Assembly (NCBI RefSeq): GCF_029223525.1
Contig: NZ_JARHTQ010000030.1
Span: 1 to 64,000, forward strand
DNA length: 64,000 nucleotides
Origin: Streptantibioticus ferralitis
GTDB taxonomy: Bacteria > Actinomycetota > Actinomycetes > Streptomycetales > Streptomycetaceae
Direction: 5' to 3'
The notes under the pieces were generated by a model. It had not been told where the DNA came from, did not search any database, and saw only the letters and a program-made list of their open reading frames with translations. Each line of letters starts with the position of its first letter. The first letter of the stretch is position 1. This document shows, in pieces, positions 33,058 through 41,790 of this stretch. A program made the translations under genes and the position numbers.

Positions 33058-34254
33058 CTAGCGTTCGAGGACCAGGGCGAGGCCCTGGCCGACGCCGATG
33101 CACAGCGCGGCCAGTCCGGTGCCGGAGCCCGCGGCGGCCAGCTGGTGGGCGACGGCTCCGGCCAGCCGTGCGCCCGAGGCGCCGAGCGGATGGCCGATGG
33201 CGATGGCGCCGCCCCGCGGATTGACGGTGGCCGGGTCCAGCTCAGGCCACTCGGCGAGGCAGCCGAGCGCCTGGGCGGCGAAGGCCTCGTTCAGTTCGAA
33301 GGTCAGCAGGTCCGCGAAGCGGCGACCGGCTCTGGCCAGGGCGCGGTTCACGGCCTCGACCGGCCCCAGCCCGAAGTACTGCGGCTCGATGCCGGTCACC
33401 GCGGATGCCGAGATACGGGCGAGCGGTTCCCGTCCGCAGGCTCGCAACCCCTCCTCGTCGACGATCAGCAGCGCGGCGGCGCCGTCGTTGAGCGGTGAGG
33501 CGTTGCCCGCGGTGACCGTGCCGTCCGCGCGGAAGACCGGCTTGAGCCTGGCCAGCGCCTCAAGCGAGGTGGCGTCGCGGATGGTCTCGTCCCGCACCAG
33601 ATCGGTACCGGCGACCGGCACGGCCTCCGGTGCGTAGAGTCCGTCCTTCCACGCGCGGCCGGCCTTCTCATGGCTGGCGAGCGCGAAGGCGTCCTGTGCC
33701 TCGCGGGTGATGCGGTGCCGGTCCGCGACGAGTTCGGCGCCCTCGCCGAGGGAGACCGTCCACTCCTTGGGCATGAGGGCGTTGGTCATCCGCCAGCCGA
33801 GCGTGGTGGAGTACATCTCCTGGTGTCCGGTGGGGAAGGCCCGCTCGGGCTTGGGCACCACCCAGGGCGCTCGGCTCATCGACTCGACACCGCCCGCGAT
33901 CGCGATCGACGCGTCGCCGAGCGCGACCGCGCGGTAGGCCTGGATGACCGCCTCAAGACCGGATCCGCACAACCGGTTGACGGTCGAGCCGGGCACGGTG
34001 ACCGGCAGCCCGGCGAGCAGCACGGCCATCCGGGCCACATCGCGGTTCTCCTCGCCCGCACCGTTGGCGTTGCCGAGGACGACATCGTCGATACGAGCCG
34101 GGTCGAGCTCCGGCGAACGGTCGACCAGCGCCCGGACCACATGCGCGGCGAGATCGTCCGGGCGCACGCCCGCCAGCGCGCCGCCGTACTTGCCGATGGG
34201 CGTACGCACCGCGTCGGCGATGTACACGTCACGGGCTGCCCCGCCAGTACTCAT
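33058..34254 (-). CDS. pcaF: Thiolase, probable beta-ketoadipyl-CoA thiolase
   Basis: The 398-residue thiolase has the nucleophile in STVNRLCGSGLEA, the GGVESMSRAP loop, NGAGEENRDVARMAVL (the branch-typical loop), ELNEAFAAQALG, GGAIAIGHPLGASGAR and the second Cys in ALCIGVGQGLA. The close match to PcaF-type loops and its position 191 bp before pcaHG on the same strand indicate the last step of protocatechuate breakdown, splitting beta-ketoadipyl-CoA into succinyl-CoA and acetyl-CoA. A general acetyl-CoA acyltransferase remains possible. Confidence 0.85.
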   Translation of the reverse strand: MSTGGAARDVYIADAVRTPIGKYGGALAGVRPDDLAAHVVRALVDRSPELDPARIDDVVLGNANGAGEENRDVARMAVLLAGLPVTVPGSTVNRLCGSGLEAVIQAYRAVALGDASIAIAGGVESMSRAPWVVPKPERAFPTGHQEMYSTTLGWRMTNALMPKEWTVSLGEGAELVADRHRITREAQDAFALASHEKAGRAWKDGLYAPEAVPVAGTDLVRDETIRDATSLEALARLKPVFRADGTVTAGNASPLNDGAAALLIVDEEGLRACGREPLARISASAVTGIEPQYFGLGPVEAVNRALARAGRRFADLLTFELNEAFAAQALGCLAEWPELDPATVNPRGGAIAIGHPLGASGARLAGAVAHQLAAAGSGTGLAALCIGVGQGLALVLER

Positions 34255-34737
34255 CGGTTTCCTTCCCTGCGCATTGCCCCTGTTCGCCTGGCGAACTGAA
34301 GTTCACGGCGGCTCGCGCCCGAGTCTGTTCCCGGCCGTCGGCGCTGTCAACGGACCATCCCGCCGAAGCCGGGCTGGTGGGGGCCCCGATTCCGGTCCGG
34401 GACGTGCGGGGGCCGAAGTGGGCGCGGGCACGGATCGCCGCGTGGGGCCGGTCCGGCGGCGCCGCGGCATCCAGCGGCGGCCTGCGTCCGGGGGCGACGC
34501 GACATGGCCGGGGCCCTCCGGAGCGGCCCCAACTCGCCGCGCCCGCAGCGGAGATCGCCGGGTGCCTGCGGCATTCGCCGTAACCGCGCCGGTGGCCGCC
34601 ACGTTGATCATCCGGTAGTCGCGGAGCAGCAAGGAGGGGAAGCCCGTGCCGCCCCAGCCGGTCGACCTGGCGCAGCACATCGGGGCCTTCATCTCGGGAT
34701 TTCCGGTGGCGGGGGGCTACCAGGTGCCGGAGCGGGC
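34255..34737. other. Gene-free stretch before pcaF
   Basis: These 483 bp should contain the pcaF promoter. The minus strand near 34600-34690 reads briefly like protein (LLLRDYRMINVAATGAV) but has no recognisable family or clean frame, and it directly continues from the inverted copy at 34738. It may be debris of the same lost transport locus. Confidence 0.35.
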
Positions 34738-34898
34738 GGCGATCGCGGCGCTCTTGCCGTTCGCCGTGGTGCTCGTGGCGGGCGCGGCGCCGCACGCGCT
34801 GAGGGTGAGTGCCGCGGCGGCCAGGATGCCTGCTGCGCCGATGGCCCGGGTTCTGGGCACGTTCGCTTCGGTCTCCTTGCGAGGTTCCGGGAGGTGGC
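34738..34898 (-). repeat. Inverted copy of the binding-protein gene's 5' region
   Basis: Read on the minus strand this 161-bp block is the same as 35913-36073 on the plus strand with four mismatches (about 97.5% identity by direct comparison). It contains the ribosome site (GCAAGGAGAC), the signal peptide and lipobox codons (AAALTLSAC) and the Ser/Thr linker. Similarity ends abruptly on both sides. One mismatch turns the GTG start of the intact gene into GCG, so the copy has lost its normal start. It lies directly downstream of the GntR gene and in its direction of transcription. Confidence 0.9.
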
Positions 34899-34975
34899 GC
34901 ATGGCTGGCGGTGAGGCTCCAACCACGGGGCCGCTGACCGGACTTGATTGCCGCCGCGAGTCGCCCGACGCGGCG

Positions 34976-35731
34976 TCAGATCGTGGTCCGGCGGGAAAGC
35001 CCGGTGGTCGCAGAGGAGTTGTGCACGGTGAAGGCCACGGTGCCCGGCAGATAGCGGTCCTCGGACCACTCCACGGGCGTTCCGGCGGGATCGGTGCTGT
35101 GCCGCCGCTCGCGCAACAGCGCGTCACCGATCCCGCAGCCGAGCAGATCGGCGTCGTCCGCGTCGGCGAAGGTTACGTCGATGGTGTGGTGTACATCGGT
35201 GAACTGCACGCCCTGTTCCTCCAGCGGCACGGTGTGCGAGACGGCGGCCGGATCGAGTTGGGCGACGATCTCCCCGATGTGCCGTGGGTACACCGAGCGT
35301 TCGACCATGACCGGCGCCCCGGAGAGGGTACGAACCCTCAGCACCATGCACACCTCCTCGCCCTCGGCCAGCCGCAGCTTCTCGCGTTCGACCTCGTCGG
35401 CGGGTCGTCGTACGACGTCCACCACCCGGCCGCCGGGTTCCTCGCCGAGGGAGCGCGCCCAGCGGGTGAAGCTGACGGTCTCGCTGAACGTCTGCACCCG
35501 GGCGGTGCCCAGGACGACCCGGCGGGTGCCACGGCGGGAGGTCACCAGGCCATCAGCGCGCAGCAGGGCGAGAGCCTGGCGGATGGTGCCGCGGGAGACG
35601 CCGTAGGTCTGCGCCAGCGCGGCCTCGGCGGGCAGCCGGCCACCCGAGCCGTACGCGCCGTCAGCTATGCCCTGCCGGAGCTCGGCGGCCACCTTCCGGT
35701 ACATCGCCTGGCGCCCGTCCGCCACGATCAT
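34976..35731 (-). CDS. GntR/HutC-family regulator of the ABC operon
   Basis: The 251-residue protein has an N-terminal GntR winged helix (YRKVAAELRQGIADGAYGSGGRLPAE, then YGVSRGTIRQALALLRADGL). The UTRA effector domain follows, with VMVERSVYPRHIGEIVAQL and EWSEDRYLPGTVAFTV. It diverges from the ABC transporter operon across a 213-bp spacer, the standard layout of a local substrate-sensing repressor. The 161-bp inverted repeat flanks it on both sides. The ligand is presumably the imported solute or a derivative. Confidence 0.87.
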   Translation of the reverse strand: MIVADGRQAMYRKVAAELRQGIADGAYGSGGRLPAEAALAQTYGVSRGTIRQALALLRADGLVTSRRGTRRVVLGTARVQTFSETVSFTRWARSLGEEPGGRVVDVVRRPADEVEREKLRLAEGEEVCMVLRVRTLSGAPVMVERSVYPRHIGEIVAQLDPAAVSHTVPLEEQGVQFTDVHHTIDVTFADADDADLLGCGIGDALLRERRHSTDPAGTPVEWSEDRYLPGTVAFTVHNSSATTGLSRRTTI

Positions 35732-35944
35732 CCCCGTCCACCGTCCCTGCAGGTATCCATGCGCGTGCCACGTACTTCGATCGGGAGCCTAACCGGCACC
35801 GATGACCCAATCCGCGTCGTTCCTGGGACCGTCGTCGAATCTCGGCCACTCGTTCACTTTCCGGACACCCGGCTCGTACGTACTTGGCGCGTCGAGTTGT
35901 ACAGCCAACCTGGCCACCTCCCAGAACCTCGCAAGGAGACCGAA
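35732..35944. promoter_or_regulatory. Divergent control region of gntR and the ABC operon
   Basis: The spacer holds both promoters. The palindromic GTACGTAC near 35877 and the related CACGTACTTCG near 35771 are the best operator candidates for the GntR protein. The last 32 bases belong to the repeated block. No classical -35/-10 pair stands out. Confidence 0.35.
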
Positions 35945-36073
35945 GTGAACGTGCCCAGAACCCGGGCCATCGGCGCAGCAGGCGTCCTGGCCGCCGCGGC
36001 ACTCACCCTCAGCGCGTGCGGCGCCGCGCCCGCCACGAGCACCACGGCGAACGGCAAGAGCGCCGCGACCGCC
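35913..36073 (+). repeat. Functional copy of the 161-bp inverted repeat
   Basis: This block covers the ribosome site, start and first 43 codons of the binding-protein gene. Its partner, in the opposite orientation at 34738-34898, is separated by about 1.0 kb that holds the gntR gene. The pair could form a stem or recombine, inverting the regulator. Confidence 0.9.
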
Positions 36074-37093
36074 ACCTCGGCAGCCGACTTCGGCGGGATG
36101 AACGGCCTGGTCGCCGCCGCGAAGAAGGAGGGCACGCTGAACGCCATCGCCCTCCCCCGGGACTGGGCGAACTACGGCGCGGTCATCGACGGGTTCACCA
36201 AGAAGTACGGCATCAAGGTCCAGGACGAGAACCCGGGCGGCGCCAGCCAGGACGAGCTGAACGCGATCACCTCCCGCAAGGGCCAGGACCGTGCCCCCGA
36301 CGTGGTCGACCTGGGCTCGTCCTTCGCGCTCAGCGGCGCCCAGCAGGGCCTGTTCGCCTCCTACAAGGTGGCCGGATTCGACCAGATCCCCGGCGTCCAG
36401 AAGGACAGCCAGGCGCGCTGGTACAACGACTACGGCGGCTACATCTCGATCGGCTGCGACGCCAAGCGGGTCAAGAACTGCCCGAAGACCTTCGCCGATC
36501 TCCTCAAGCCCGACTACAAGGGCCAGGTGGCGCTCAACGGCAACCCGACCAAGGCCGGTGCGGCCTTCGGCGCGGTGTACGCGGCGGCGCTGGCCAACGG
36601 CGGCTCCTTCGACAACATCCAGCCCGGTATCGACTTCTTCGGCAAGCTGAAGAAGGCTGGCAACTTCGACCCGGTGCAGGCCACTCCGGCGACGATCCAG
36701 AAGGGCGAGACCCCGATCACCGTCGACTGGGACTACCTCAACTCCGGTTACGCGGACGAGTTCCGCGACAAGGGCGTCGACTGGCAGGTCACGGTGCCGT
36801 CCGACGGCCAGTACTCGCAGTACTACTCGCAGGCGATCAACGCCTCCGCACCGCACCCGGCGGCCGCCCGGCTGTGGCAGGAGTACCTGTACAGCCCCGA
36901 GGGCCAGAACCTCTTCCTCAAGGGCTACGCCCGCCCGGCCCTGATGGCCGCCATGAAGCAGGCCGGAACGCTGGACTCCGCCGCGGCGGGCAAGCTCGCC
37001 GCGGTCAGCGGTGTGCCCTCCTTCCCCACCCCCGACCAGACCGACAAGGCGAAGCAGGTCGTCACCGAGAAGTGGGCTCAGGCTGTCTCGTGA
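35945..37093 (+). CDS. ABC transporter substrate-binding lipoprotein
   Basis: The 382-residue protein has a lipoprotein signal (AAALTLSAC, Cys25) and an SBP_bac_6-like type II binding fold: LVAAAKKEGTLNAIALPRDWANY, the RAPDVVDLGSSFA strand, WYNDYGGYISIGCDA and PITVDWDYLNSGYADEF. This resembles ferric, polyamine or 2-aminoethylphosphonate binding proteins. The GTG at 35945 has AAGGAG upstream. Its stop overlaps the first permease by four bases. The HAD phosphatase at the operon end points to a phosphorylated or phosphonate substrate, but this is not settled. Confidence 0.85.
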   Translation: MNVPRTRAIGAAGVLAAAALTLSACGAAPATSTTANGKSAATATSAADFGGMNGLVAAAKKEGTLNAIALPRDWANYGAVIDGFTKKYGIKVQDENPGGASQDELNAITSRKGQDRAPDVVDLGSSFALSGAQQGLFASYKVAGFDQIPGVQKDSQARWYNDYGGYISIGCDAKRVKNCPKTFADLLKPDYKGQVALNGNPTKAGAAFGAVYAAALANGGSFDNIQPGIDFFGKLKKAGNFDPVQATPATIQKGETPITVDWDYLNSGYADEFRDKGVDWQVTVPSDGQYSQYYSQAINASAPHPAAARLWQEYLYSPEGQNLFLKGYARPALMAAMKQAGTLDSAAAGKLAAVSGVPSFPTPDQTDKAKQVVTEKWAQAVS

Positions 37094-38010
37094 CGAACGT
37101 TGCCACTTCGGCTGATACCGGTGTGTTGCGGGGGCAAGCCCCCGAACTCCCACGCGGTAGAGCCATCAGATCGCGGCTGGGCGGCGGACTTGCCGTCGCC
37201 CCGCTGCTGCTCTTCATGGCGATGGCCTTCGGTCTGCCGGCCATCGCCATCGGCACCGGTGCCTTCACCACCAGTGCCGACGCACCCGGCGGGGTGCACT
37301 GGACGCTGTCCAACATGACCACCTCGGTACACGGCGCGTATCTGACCGCGCTGTGGGGCAGCGTCAAGCTCTCGGCGCTGTCCGCGCTGCTGGCGACGGT
37401 GCTCGGACTGCCGCTCGCGCAGGCGGTGGTGACCTCGAACAGCCGGGCGCTGCGGGACGCCGTCATGTCCGCCTCGGGCGTGCTCGCCAACTTCGGTGGC
37501 GTTCCCCTGGCGTTCGCGTTCGTGGCCACCTTGGGCAACGCGGGTGTGCTCACCGCGCACCTCGGGCTGGCCGCCAAGGGCTGGAGCCTGTACAGCTTCT
37601 GGGGCCTGGTCGTGGTGTACCTGTACTTCCTGCTGCCGCTGATGGTGCTGACCATCGCCCCCGCACTGGAGGGGCTGCGCGCAGGATGGCGGGAGGCGGC
37701 ACGCAACAACGGGGCCACCACGTGGCAGTACTGGCTGCATGTCGCGCTCCCGGTGCTCGCGCCCTCGCTGCTCGGCGGCTATGTGCTGCTGTTCGGCAGT
37801 GCCTTCGCCGCCTACGCCACCGCCGCCGCGATGGTCGGCAGCTCGGTGCCGCTGCTGACCTCGCAGATCGCCGACGCCCTGTCCGGCAACGTCCTGGTGG
37901 GCCAGGGCAATGTGGCCCTCGCCCTCAGCATCGACATGGTCGTCGTCGCGGGCGCGGTCATGGCGGTCTACGTACCCCTGCAGCGAAGGAGCGCCCGATG
38001 GCTCGCCTGA
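37090..38010 (+). CDS. ABC transporter permease (first)
   Basis: The 306-residue protein has about six transmembrane segments (for example VAPLLLFMAMAFGLPAIAIG, FWGLVVVYLYFLLPLMVLTI and LGGYVLLFGSAFAAY). The binding-protein-dependent permease EAA loop is REAARNNGATTWQYWLHVALP, which docks the ATPase. Its GTG overlaps the upstream stop (GTGA) and its end overlaps the next permease by 13 bases, so the genes are tightly coupled. Confidence 0.87.
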   Translation: MTNVATSADTGVLRGQAPELPRGRAIRSRLGGGLAVAPLLLFMAMAFGLPAIAIGTGAFTTSADAPGGVHWTLSNMTTSVHGAYLTALWGSVKLSALSALLATVLGLPLAQAVVTSNSRALRDAVMSASGVLANFGGVPLAFAFVATLGNAGVLTAHLGLAAKGWSLYSFWGLVVVYLYFLLPLMVLTIAPALEGLRAGWREAARNNGATTWQYWLHVALPVLAPSLLGGYVLLFGSAFAAYATAAAMVGSSVPLLTSQIADALSGNVLVGQGNVALALSIDMVVVAGAVMAVYVPLQRRSARWLA

Positions 38011-38873
38011 CGAACCGCCGGATCCGCTGGTGGCGCGGTGCGGTCGGGCTCATCGCCGGGCTGTACTTCCTGGTGCCGCTCGCCTGCTCGGTGCTCTTCA
38101 CCGTGGATGTGCCCGGGCAGGGCTTCACCCTGAGCTCGTACACCGGGATCCTGAGCGCGAGCGGCTTCACCAGCAGCCTGCTGCTCACCCTGGAGCTGGC
38201 CGCCGCGACCATCGTGCTGGTGCTGGGACTGCTGGTCCCGGCCCTGCTCGCGGCGCGGCTCGGCGCGCCCCGGCTGCGTCCGCTGCTGGAAGTCGTCTGC
38301 TCGCTACCGCTCGTGGTGCCCTCGGTCGCACTGGTCGCCGGATACAGCGGTGTGCTGCGCTGGGGTCCGCAGTACCTGTCCCGCACACCGTTGTTCCAGA
38401 CCTTCGTGGCCGTGCAGAACGCCAGCTTCCCCGTGGTGCTGGTGCTCGCCTACACGGTGATGTCGCTGCCGCTCGCCTACCGGGCGCTGGACGCCGGACT
38501 GCGTGCGGTGGACGTCCGTACGCTGATGGAGGCGGCGCGCAGCTGCGGCGCCAGCCCGGTGCGGGCGGTGTTCCAGGCGGTGCTGCCGAATCTGCGCGGT
38601 GCGCTGATGAACGCGAGCTTCCTCACGCTGGCGCTGGTGCTCGGCGAGTACACCGTCGGCGCGCTGCTGGGATTCAGGCCGTTCGCGGTGTGGATCGTCG
38701 GCATCGGCGGCAGCCAGGCCCAACTGTCGGTCGCCGTCTCGGTGTTGAGCCTGCTGCTGACCTGGGCACTACTGCTGGTGTTCGCGGCCGCGGGCCGCTC
38801 CCGTACCCGTATCCCCCGCCGGGCCCGTGCCAAGGCCGCCCCGGCGCTCGTTCCGCAGGAGTCGGCATCATGA
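37998..38873 (+). CDS. ABC transporter permease (second)
   Basis: The 291-residue partner permease has six predicted helices (AVGLIAGLYFLVPLACSVLF, LLLTLELAAATIVLVLGLL, VVLVLAYTVMSLPLAYRAL and others). Its EAA loop is EAARSCGASPVRAVFQAVLP. The ATG at 37998 overlaps the upstream gene by 13 bases. Together the two form a heterodimeric membrane channel of the PotB/PotC or PhnU/PhnV kind. Confidence 0.87.
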   Translation: MARLTNRRIRWWRGAVGLIAGLYFLVPLACSVLFTVDVPGQGFTLSSYTGILSASGFTSSLLLTLELAAATIVLVLGLLVPALLAARLGAPRLRPLLEVVCSLPLVVPSVALVAGYSGVLRWGPQYLSRTPLFQTFVAVQNASFPVVLVLAYTVMSLPLAYRALDAGLRAVDVRTLMEAARSCGASPVRAVFQAVLPNLRGALMNASFLTLALVLGEYTVGALLGFRPFAVWIVGIGGSQAQLSVAVSVLSLLLTWALLLVFAAAGRSRTRIPRRARAKAAPALVPQESAS

Positions 38874-39907
38874 CCGTCGAATTCCGGTCGCTGCACAAGT
38901 CGTTCGGCGCCACCAAGGCCCTCGATGGGCTCGACCTGACCGCTCACCAAGGCGAACTGCTGGCGCTGCTCGGCCCGTCCGGCTGCGGCAAGACCACGGC
39001 GCTGCGGATGCTGGCGGGCTTCGAACATCCGGACTCCGGGCAGGTGCTGGTGGACGGTGAGGACATCAGCGAGGTACCGGCGCACCGCCGGGACGCCGGG
39101 ATGGTCTTCCAGTCGTACAGCCTCTTCCCGCATCTGACCGCCGCCGACAACGTGGCGTTCGGATTGCGGATGCGCAAGGTCGGCGCCGCGGAACGGCGTG
39201 CCAGGGCGGCGGAGTTGCTGGAGCTCGTCGGCCTGCCGCAGCACGCCGACCGCTATCCGCACCAGATGTCCGGCGGTCAGCAGCAGCGGGTGGCGCTGGC
39301 CCGGGCGCTCGCGCTGCGCCCGAAGGTGCTGCTGCTGGACGAGCCGTTGTCCGCCCTGGATGCCAAGGTCCGGGTGCAGCTGCGGGAGGAGATCCGGCGG
39401 CTGCAGCAGGAGTTGGCGATCACCACGGTGTTCGTCACCCATGACCAGGAGGAGGCGCTGTCCACCGCCGACCGCGTCGCGGTGATGCGGGACGGCCGTC
39501 TGGAGCAGTGCGCCAGCCCCGCCGAGTTGTACGACACGCCCTCGACCGCGTTCGTCGCGGAGTTCGTCGGCACCATGAACCGGCTGCCGGGTCGGGCGAC
39601 GGGCGACGGCACCGTGGAGGTCCTCGGGCAGCGACTGCCGGTCCGCGGCGCCGCGGACACGTCGGGCGCGGTCGATGTACTGGTGCGTCCGGAGGCGGTC
39701 GACGCCACCGCCGACGAGGACGGATCCGCACGGGTCACCGCCACCGCCTTCCATGGCGCGGTCACCCGGCTGACGGTCACGCTCGCCGACGGCACCACGG
39801 TCAAGGCCGACATCCCCAGCCACCGCGCCAGCGACCTGGCGGCGGGCGCCGCGGCGACCGTGACCCTCCCGGAGCGGCCGGTGCTGATCGAGGCGCATGC
39901 CGCATGA
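38870..39907 (+). CDS. ABC transporter ATP-binding protein
   Basis: The 345-residue ATPase has Walker A GPSGCGKTT, the Q-loop VFQSYSLFPH, the ABC signature MSGGQQQR, Walker B VLLLDEPLSALD and the switch histidine in VFVTHDQEEA. A C-terminal TOBE domain (VDVLVRPEAVDA) follows. This is the PotA/FbpC importer class. ATGA overlaps join it to both neighbours. Confidence 0.92.
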   Translation: MTVEFRSLHKSFGATKALDGLDLTAHQGELLALLGPSGCGKTTALRMLAGFEHPDSGQVLVDGEDISEVPAHRRDAGMVFQSYSLFPHLTAADNVAFGLRMRKVGAAERRARAAELLELVGLPQHADRYPHQMSGGQQQRVALARALALRPKVLLLDEPLSALDAKVRVQLREEIRRLQQELAITTVFVTHDQEEALSTADRVAVMRDGRLEQCASPAELYDTPSTAFVAEFVGTMNRLPGRATGDGTVEVLGQRLPVRGAADTSGAVDVLVRPEAVDATADEDGSARVTATAFHGAVTRLTVTLADGTTVKADIPSHRASDLAAGAAATVTLPERPVLIEAHAA

Positions 39908-40560
39908 CCCTGGCCGCAGTTCTGTTCGACATGGACGGCACGCTGGTGGACACCGAGGAGGTGTGGTGGCAGGCGGTCGCCGACACCGCGACCGGCCTCG
40001 GCTACCAGCTCTCCGACCAGGACCTGCCCGATGTGCTGGGCCGCCCGGTGGAGCACACCGCGCAGCACCTGCTGCGGGTCACCCGCACCGACCGCGACCG
40101 CGCCGAGCTGACGGCGGAGCTGGACAACCGCTTCGCGGAGCTGGTCGCCCATGAGATCCGGCCGCGCCCTGGCGCGCTGGAGCTGCTGGACGCCCTGCGG
40201 GCGCAGCGGCTCACCACCGCCCTGGTGTCGGCCTCGCCGCGCCGGGTGGTCGACATGGTGCTGCGGGTACTGGGCCGGGAGCGGTTCACGGTGACGGTCT
40301 CGGCGGACGACACGCCCCGGACCAAGCCCGCGCCCGACCCGTATCTGGCCGCGGCACGGCTGCTCGGTGTGGACCCCGCGCACTGCGTGGCCGTGGAGGA
40401 CACGCCGACGGGCGTGGCATCCGCGGAGGCGGCGGGCTGCCAGGTACTGGCCGTGCCGTCGGCCGTGCCGATCGAGGCGGCGCCCGGCCGCACCGTACTG
40501 CCTTCCCTGGAGCAGGCCGGTCCCGCGCTACTGCGGTCCCTCGTGCCCAGCCCGCGATAG
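39904..40560 (+). CDS. HAD-family phosphatase of the ABC operon
   Basis: The 218-residue hydrolase has motif I AVLFDMDGTLVDTEE, motif II LVSASPRR, the Lys of motif III in TKPAPDPYL and motif IV VAVEDTPTGVASA, with a helical cap after motif I (beta-phosphoglucomutase or phosphatase subclass). It overlaps the ATPase gene by ATGA. Placed last in an importer operon it probably dephosphorylates, or cleaves phosphonate from, the imported compound. Confidence 0.87.
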   Translation: MTLAAVLFDMDGTLVDTEEVWWQAVADTATGLGYQLSDQDLPDVLGRPVEHTAQHLLRVTRTDRDRAELTAELDNRFAELVAHEIRPRPGALELLDALRAQRLTTALVSASPRRVVDMVLRVLGRERFTVTVSADDTPRTKPAPDPYLAAARLLGVDPAHCVAVEDTPTGVASAEAAGCQVLAVPSAVPIEAAPGRTVLPSLEQAGPALLRSLVPSPR

Positions 40561-40669
40561 TGGCTGCGCGGGAGAGCCGGTGACGGGGGTGGGTCGGAGA
40601 GACGGTATCGGCGGTGGGCCGGAGAGACGGTAACGGGTGGGTGGGCGGGAAAAAGTAGTTGACGCTACG

Positions 40670-41092
40670 TCAGCTGATCGCCACGGCGAGCAGCGCCAGG
40701 CACGCCAGCAGCAGGGCGCTGCCCACCACGATGAATCCGTACTCCAGGCCCACCCGCTCCCTGCGGTGCACGACCACGGTGCGCGGATCGGCCGGGTCGT
40801 AGGACACCAGCACGGTGTCGCCGTCCCGCAAGGGGCGGCGCCGGGTGGACGGTACCGGGCTGACGATCTCCATCACCCGGTCGTCCTCCGTCGCGAACTG
40901 CAACAGCGGGCGCGGCGGCCAGGGTTCGCCGGAGGCATCCCCGGGAGGGCGTTTGACCAGCGCGCCGGCCACCACGCCGAACCGCCGGACCCGCCGGATC
41001 TCGCGCAGCCCGAGGATCCCGACCAGCGCCGCGAACGCCCCGCACACACCCGCGAGCCCGGCGAACACCGCCACCACCACGCCTGCCTCCAT
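40670..41092 (-). CDS. DUF3592-domain membrane protein
   Basis: The 140-residue protein has one N-terminal membrane helix (VVVAVFAGLAGVCGAFAALVGI), an extracytoplasmic beta domain (LLQFATEDDRVMEIVS, LRDGDTVLVSYDPADPRTVVVH) and a second helix at the C-terminus (FIVVGSALLLACLALLAV). This is the layout of DUF3592 proteins. It begins 11 bases after the kdpE stop on the same strand. No role is known. Confidence 0.75.
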   Translation of the reverse strand: MEAGVVVAVFAGLAGVCGAFAALVGILGLREIRRVRRFGVVAGALVKRPPGDASGEPWPPRPLLQFATEDDRVMEIVSPVPSTRRRPLRDGDTVLVSYDPADPRTVVVHRRERVGLEYGFIVVGSALLLACLALLAVAIS

Positions 41093-41103
41093 GGTTCGCC
41101 GCC

Positions 41104-41790
41104 TCAGGGGTCGAAGCGGTAGCCCATCCCCGGCTCGGTGATCAGATGCCGGGGACGGGACGGATCGGGCTCCAGTTTCCGGCGTAACGCGGACATGTAG
41201 ATACGCAGGTAGTTGGTGCGGTTCTCGCGCCCCGGCCCCCATACGTCGCGCAGCAGTTGAGCACCGGTGACCAGTCTGCCCGGGTTGCGCAGCAGCGGAG
41301 CCAGCAGCCGCCACTCGGTCGGCGTGAAGTGCAGCGGCTCGCCTTCACCCGACGTGGGCACAGCGGTGTACGAACCGAGATCGACGGTGAACGCCGCCAC
41401 CTCCACGGTCTCCCGCGGCTGCGCCGCGGGGACCGGGCGGCGCAGCACGGCCCGCAGCCTGGCCAGCAGTTCATCCATGGAGAACGGTTTCGTCAGGTAG
41501 TCGTCCGCCCCCGCGTCCAGCGCCTCGACGGTGACCGCCGGTCCGGTACGCCCGGACAGCACGATGATCGGCGCCGAACACCAGACGCGTAGCCCCGCGA
41601 TCACCTCGACACCGTCCAGATCCGGCAGGCCGAGGTCGAGAACGATCGCGTCCGGCGGGCAGTGTCCGGCGAGGCGCAGCGCGGTGGCGCCGTCCGGCGC
41701 GGTGGCCACCGCGTAGTGCCGCGCCCTGAGGTTGATGCCGAGGGCGCGCAGCATCTGCGGTTCGTCGTCGACGACCAAGACCCGCCTCAT
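41104..41790 (-). CDS. kdpE: Response regulator KdpE
   Basis: The 228-residue OmpR/PhoB-type regulator has a receiver domain with acidic pair D8/D9, the phosphoacceptor D52 in IVLDLGLPD and Lys in DYLTKPF. The winged-helix DNA-binding domain contains HFTPTEWRLLAPLLRNPGRLVTGAQLL and NYLRIYMSALRRKLEPDP. Its ATG overlaps the kdpD stop (ATGA). It normally activates the high-affinity potassium pump operon kdpFABC, which is absent from this window. Confidence 0.92.
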   Translation of the reverse strand: MRRVLVVDDEPQMLRALGINLRARHYAVATAPDGATALRLAGHCPPDAIVLDLGLPDLDGVEVIAGLRVWCSAPIIVLSGRTGPAVTVEALDAGADDYLTKPFSMDELLARLRAVLRRPVPAAQPRETVEVAAFTVDLGSYTAVPTSGEGEPLHFTPTEWRLLAPLLRNPGRLVTGAQLLRDVWGPGRENRTNYLRIYMSALRRKLEPDPSRPRHLITEPGMGYRFDP

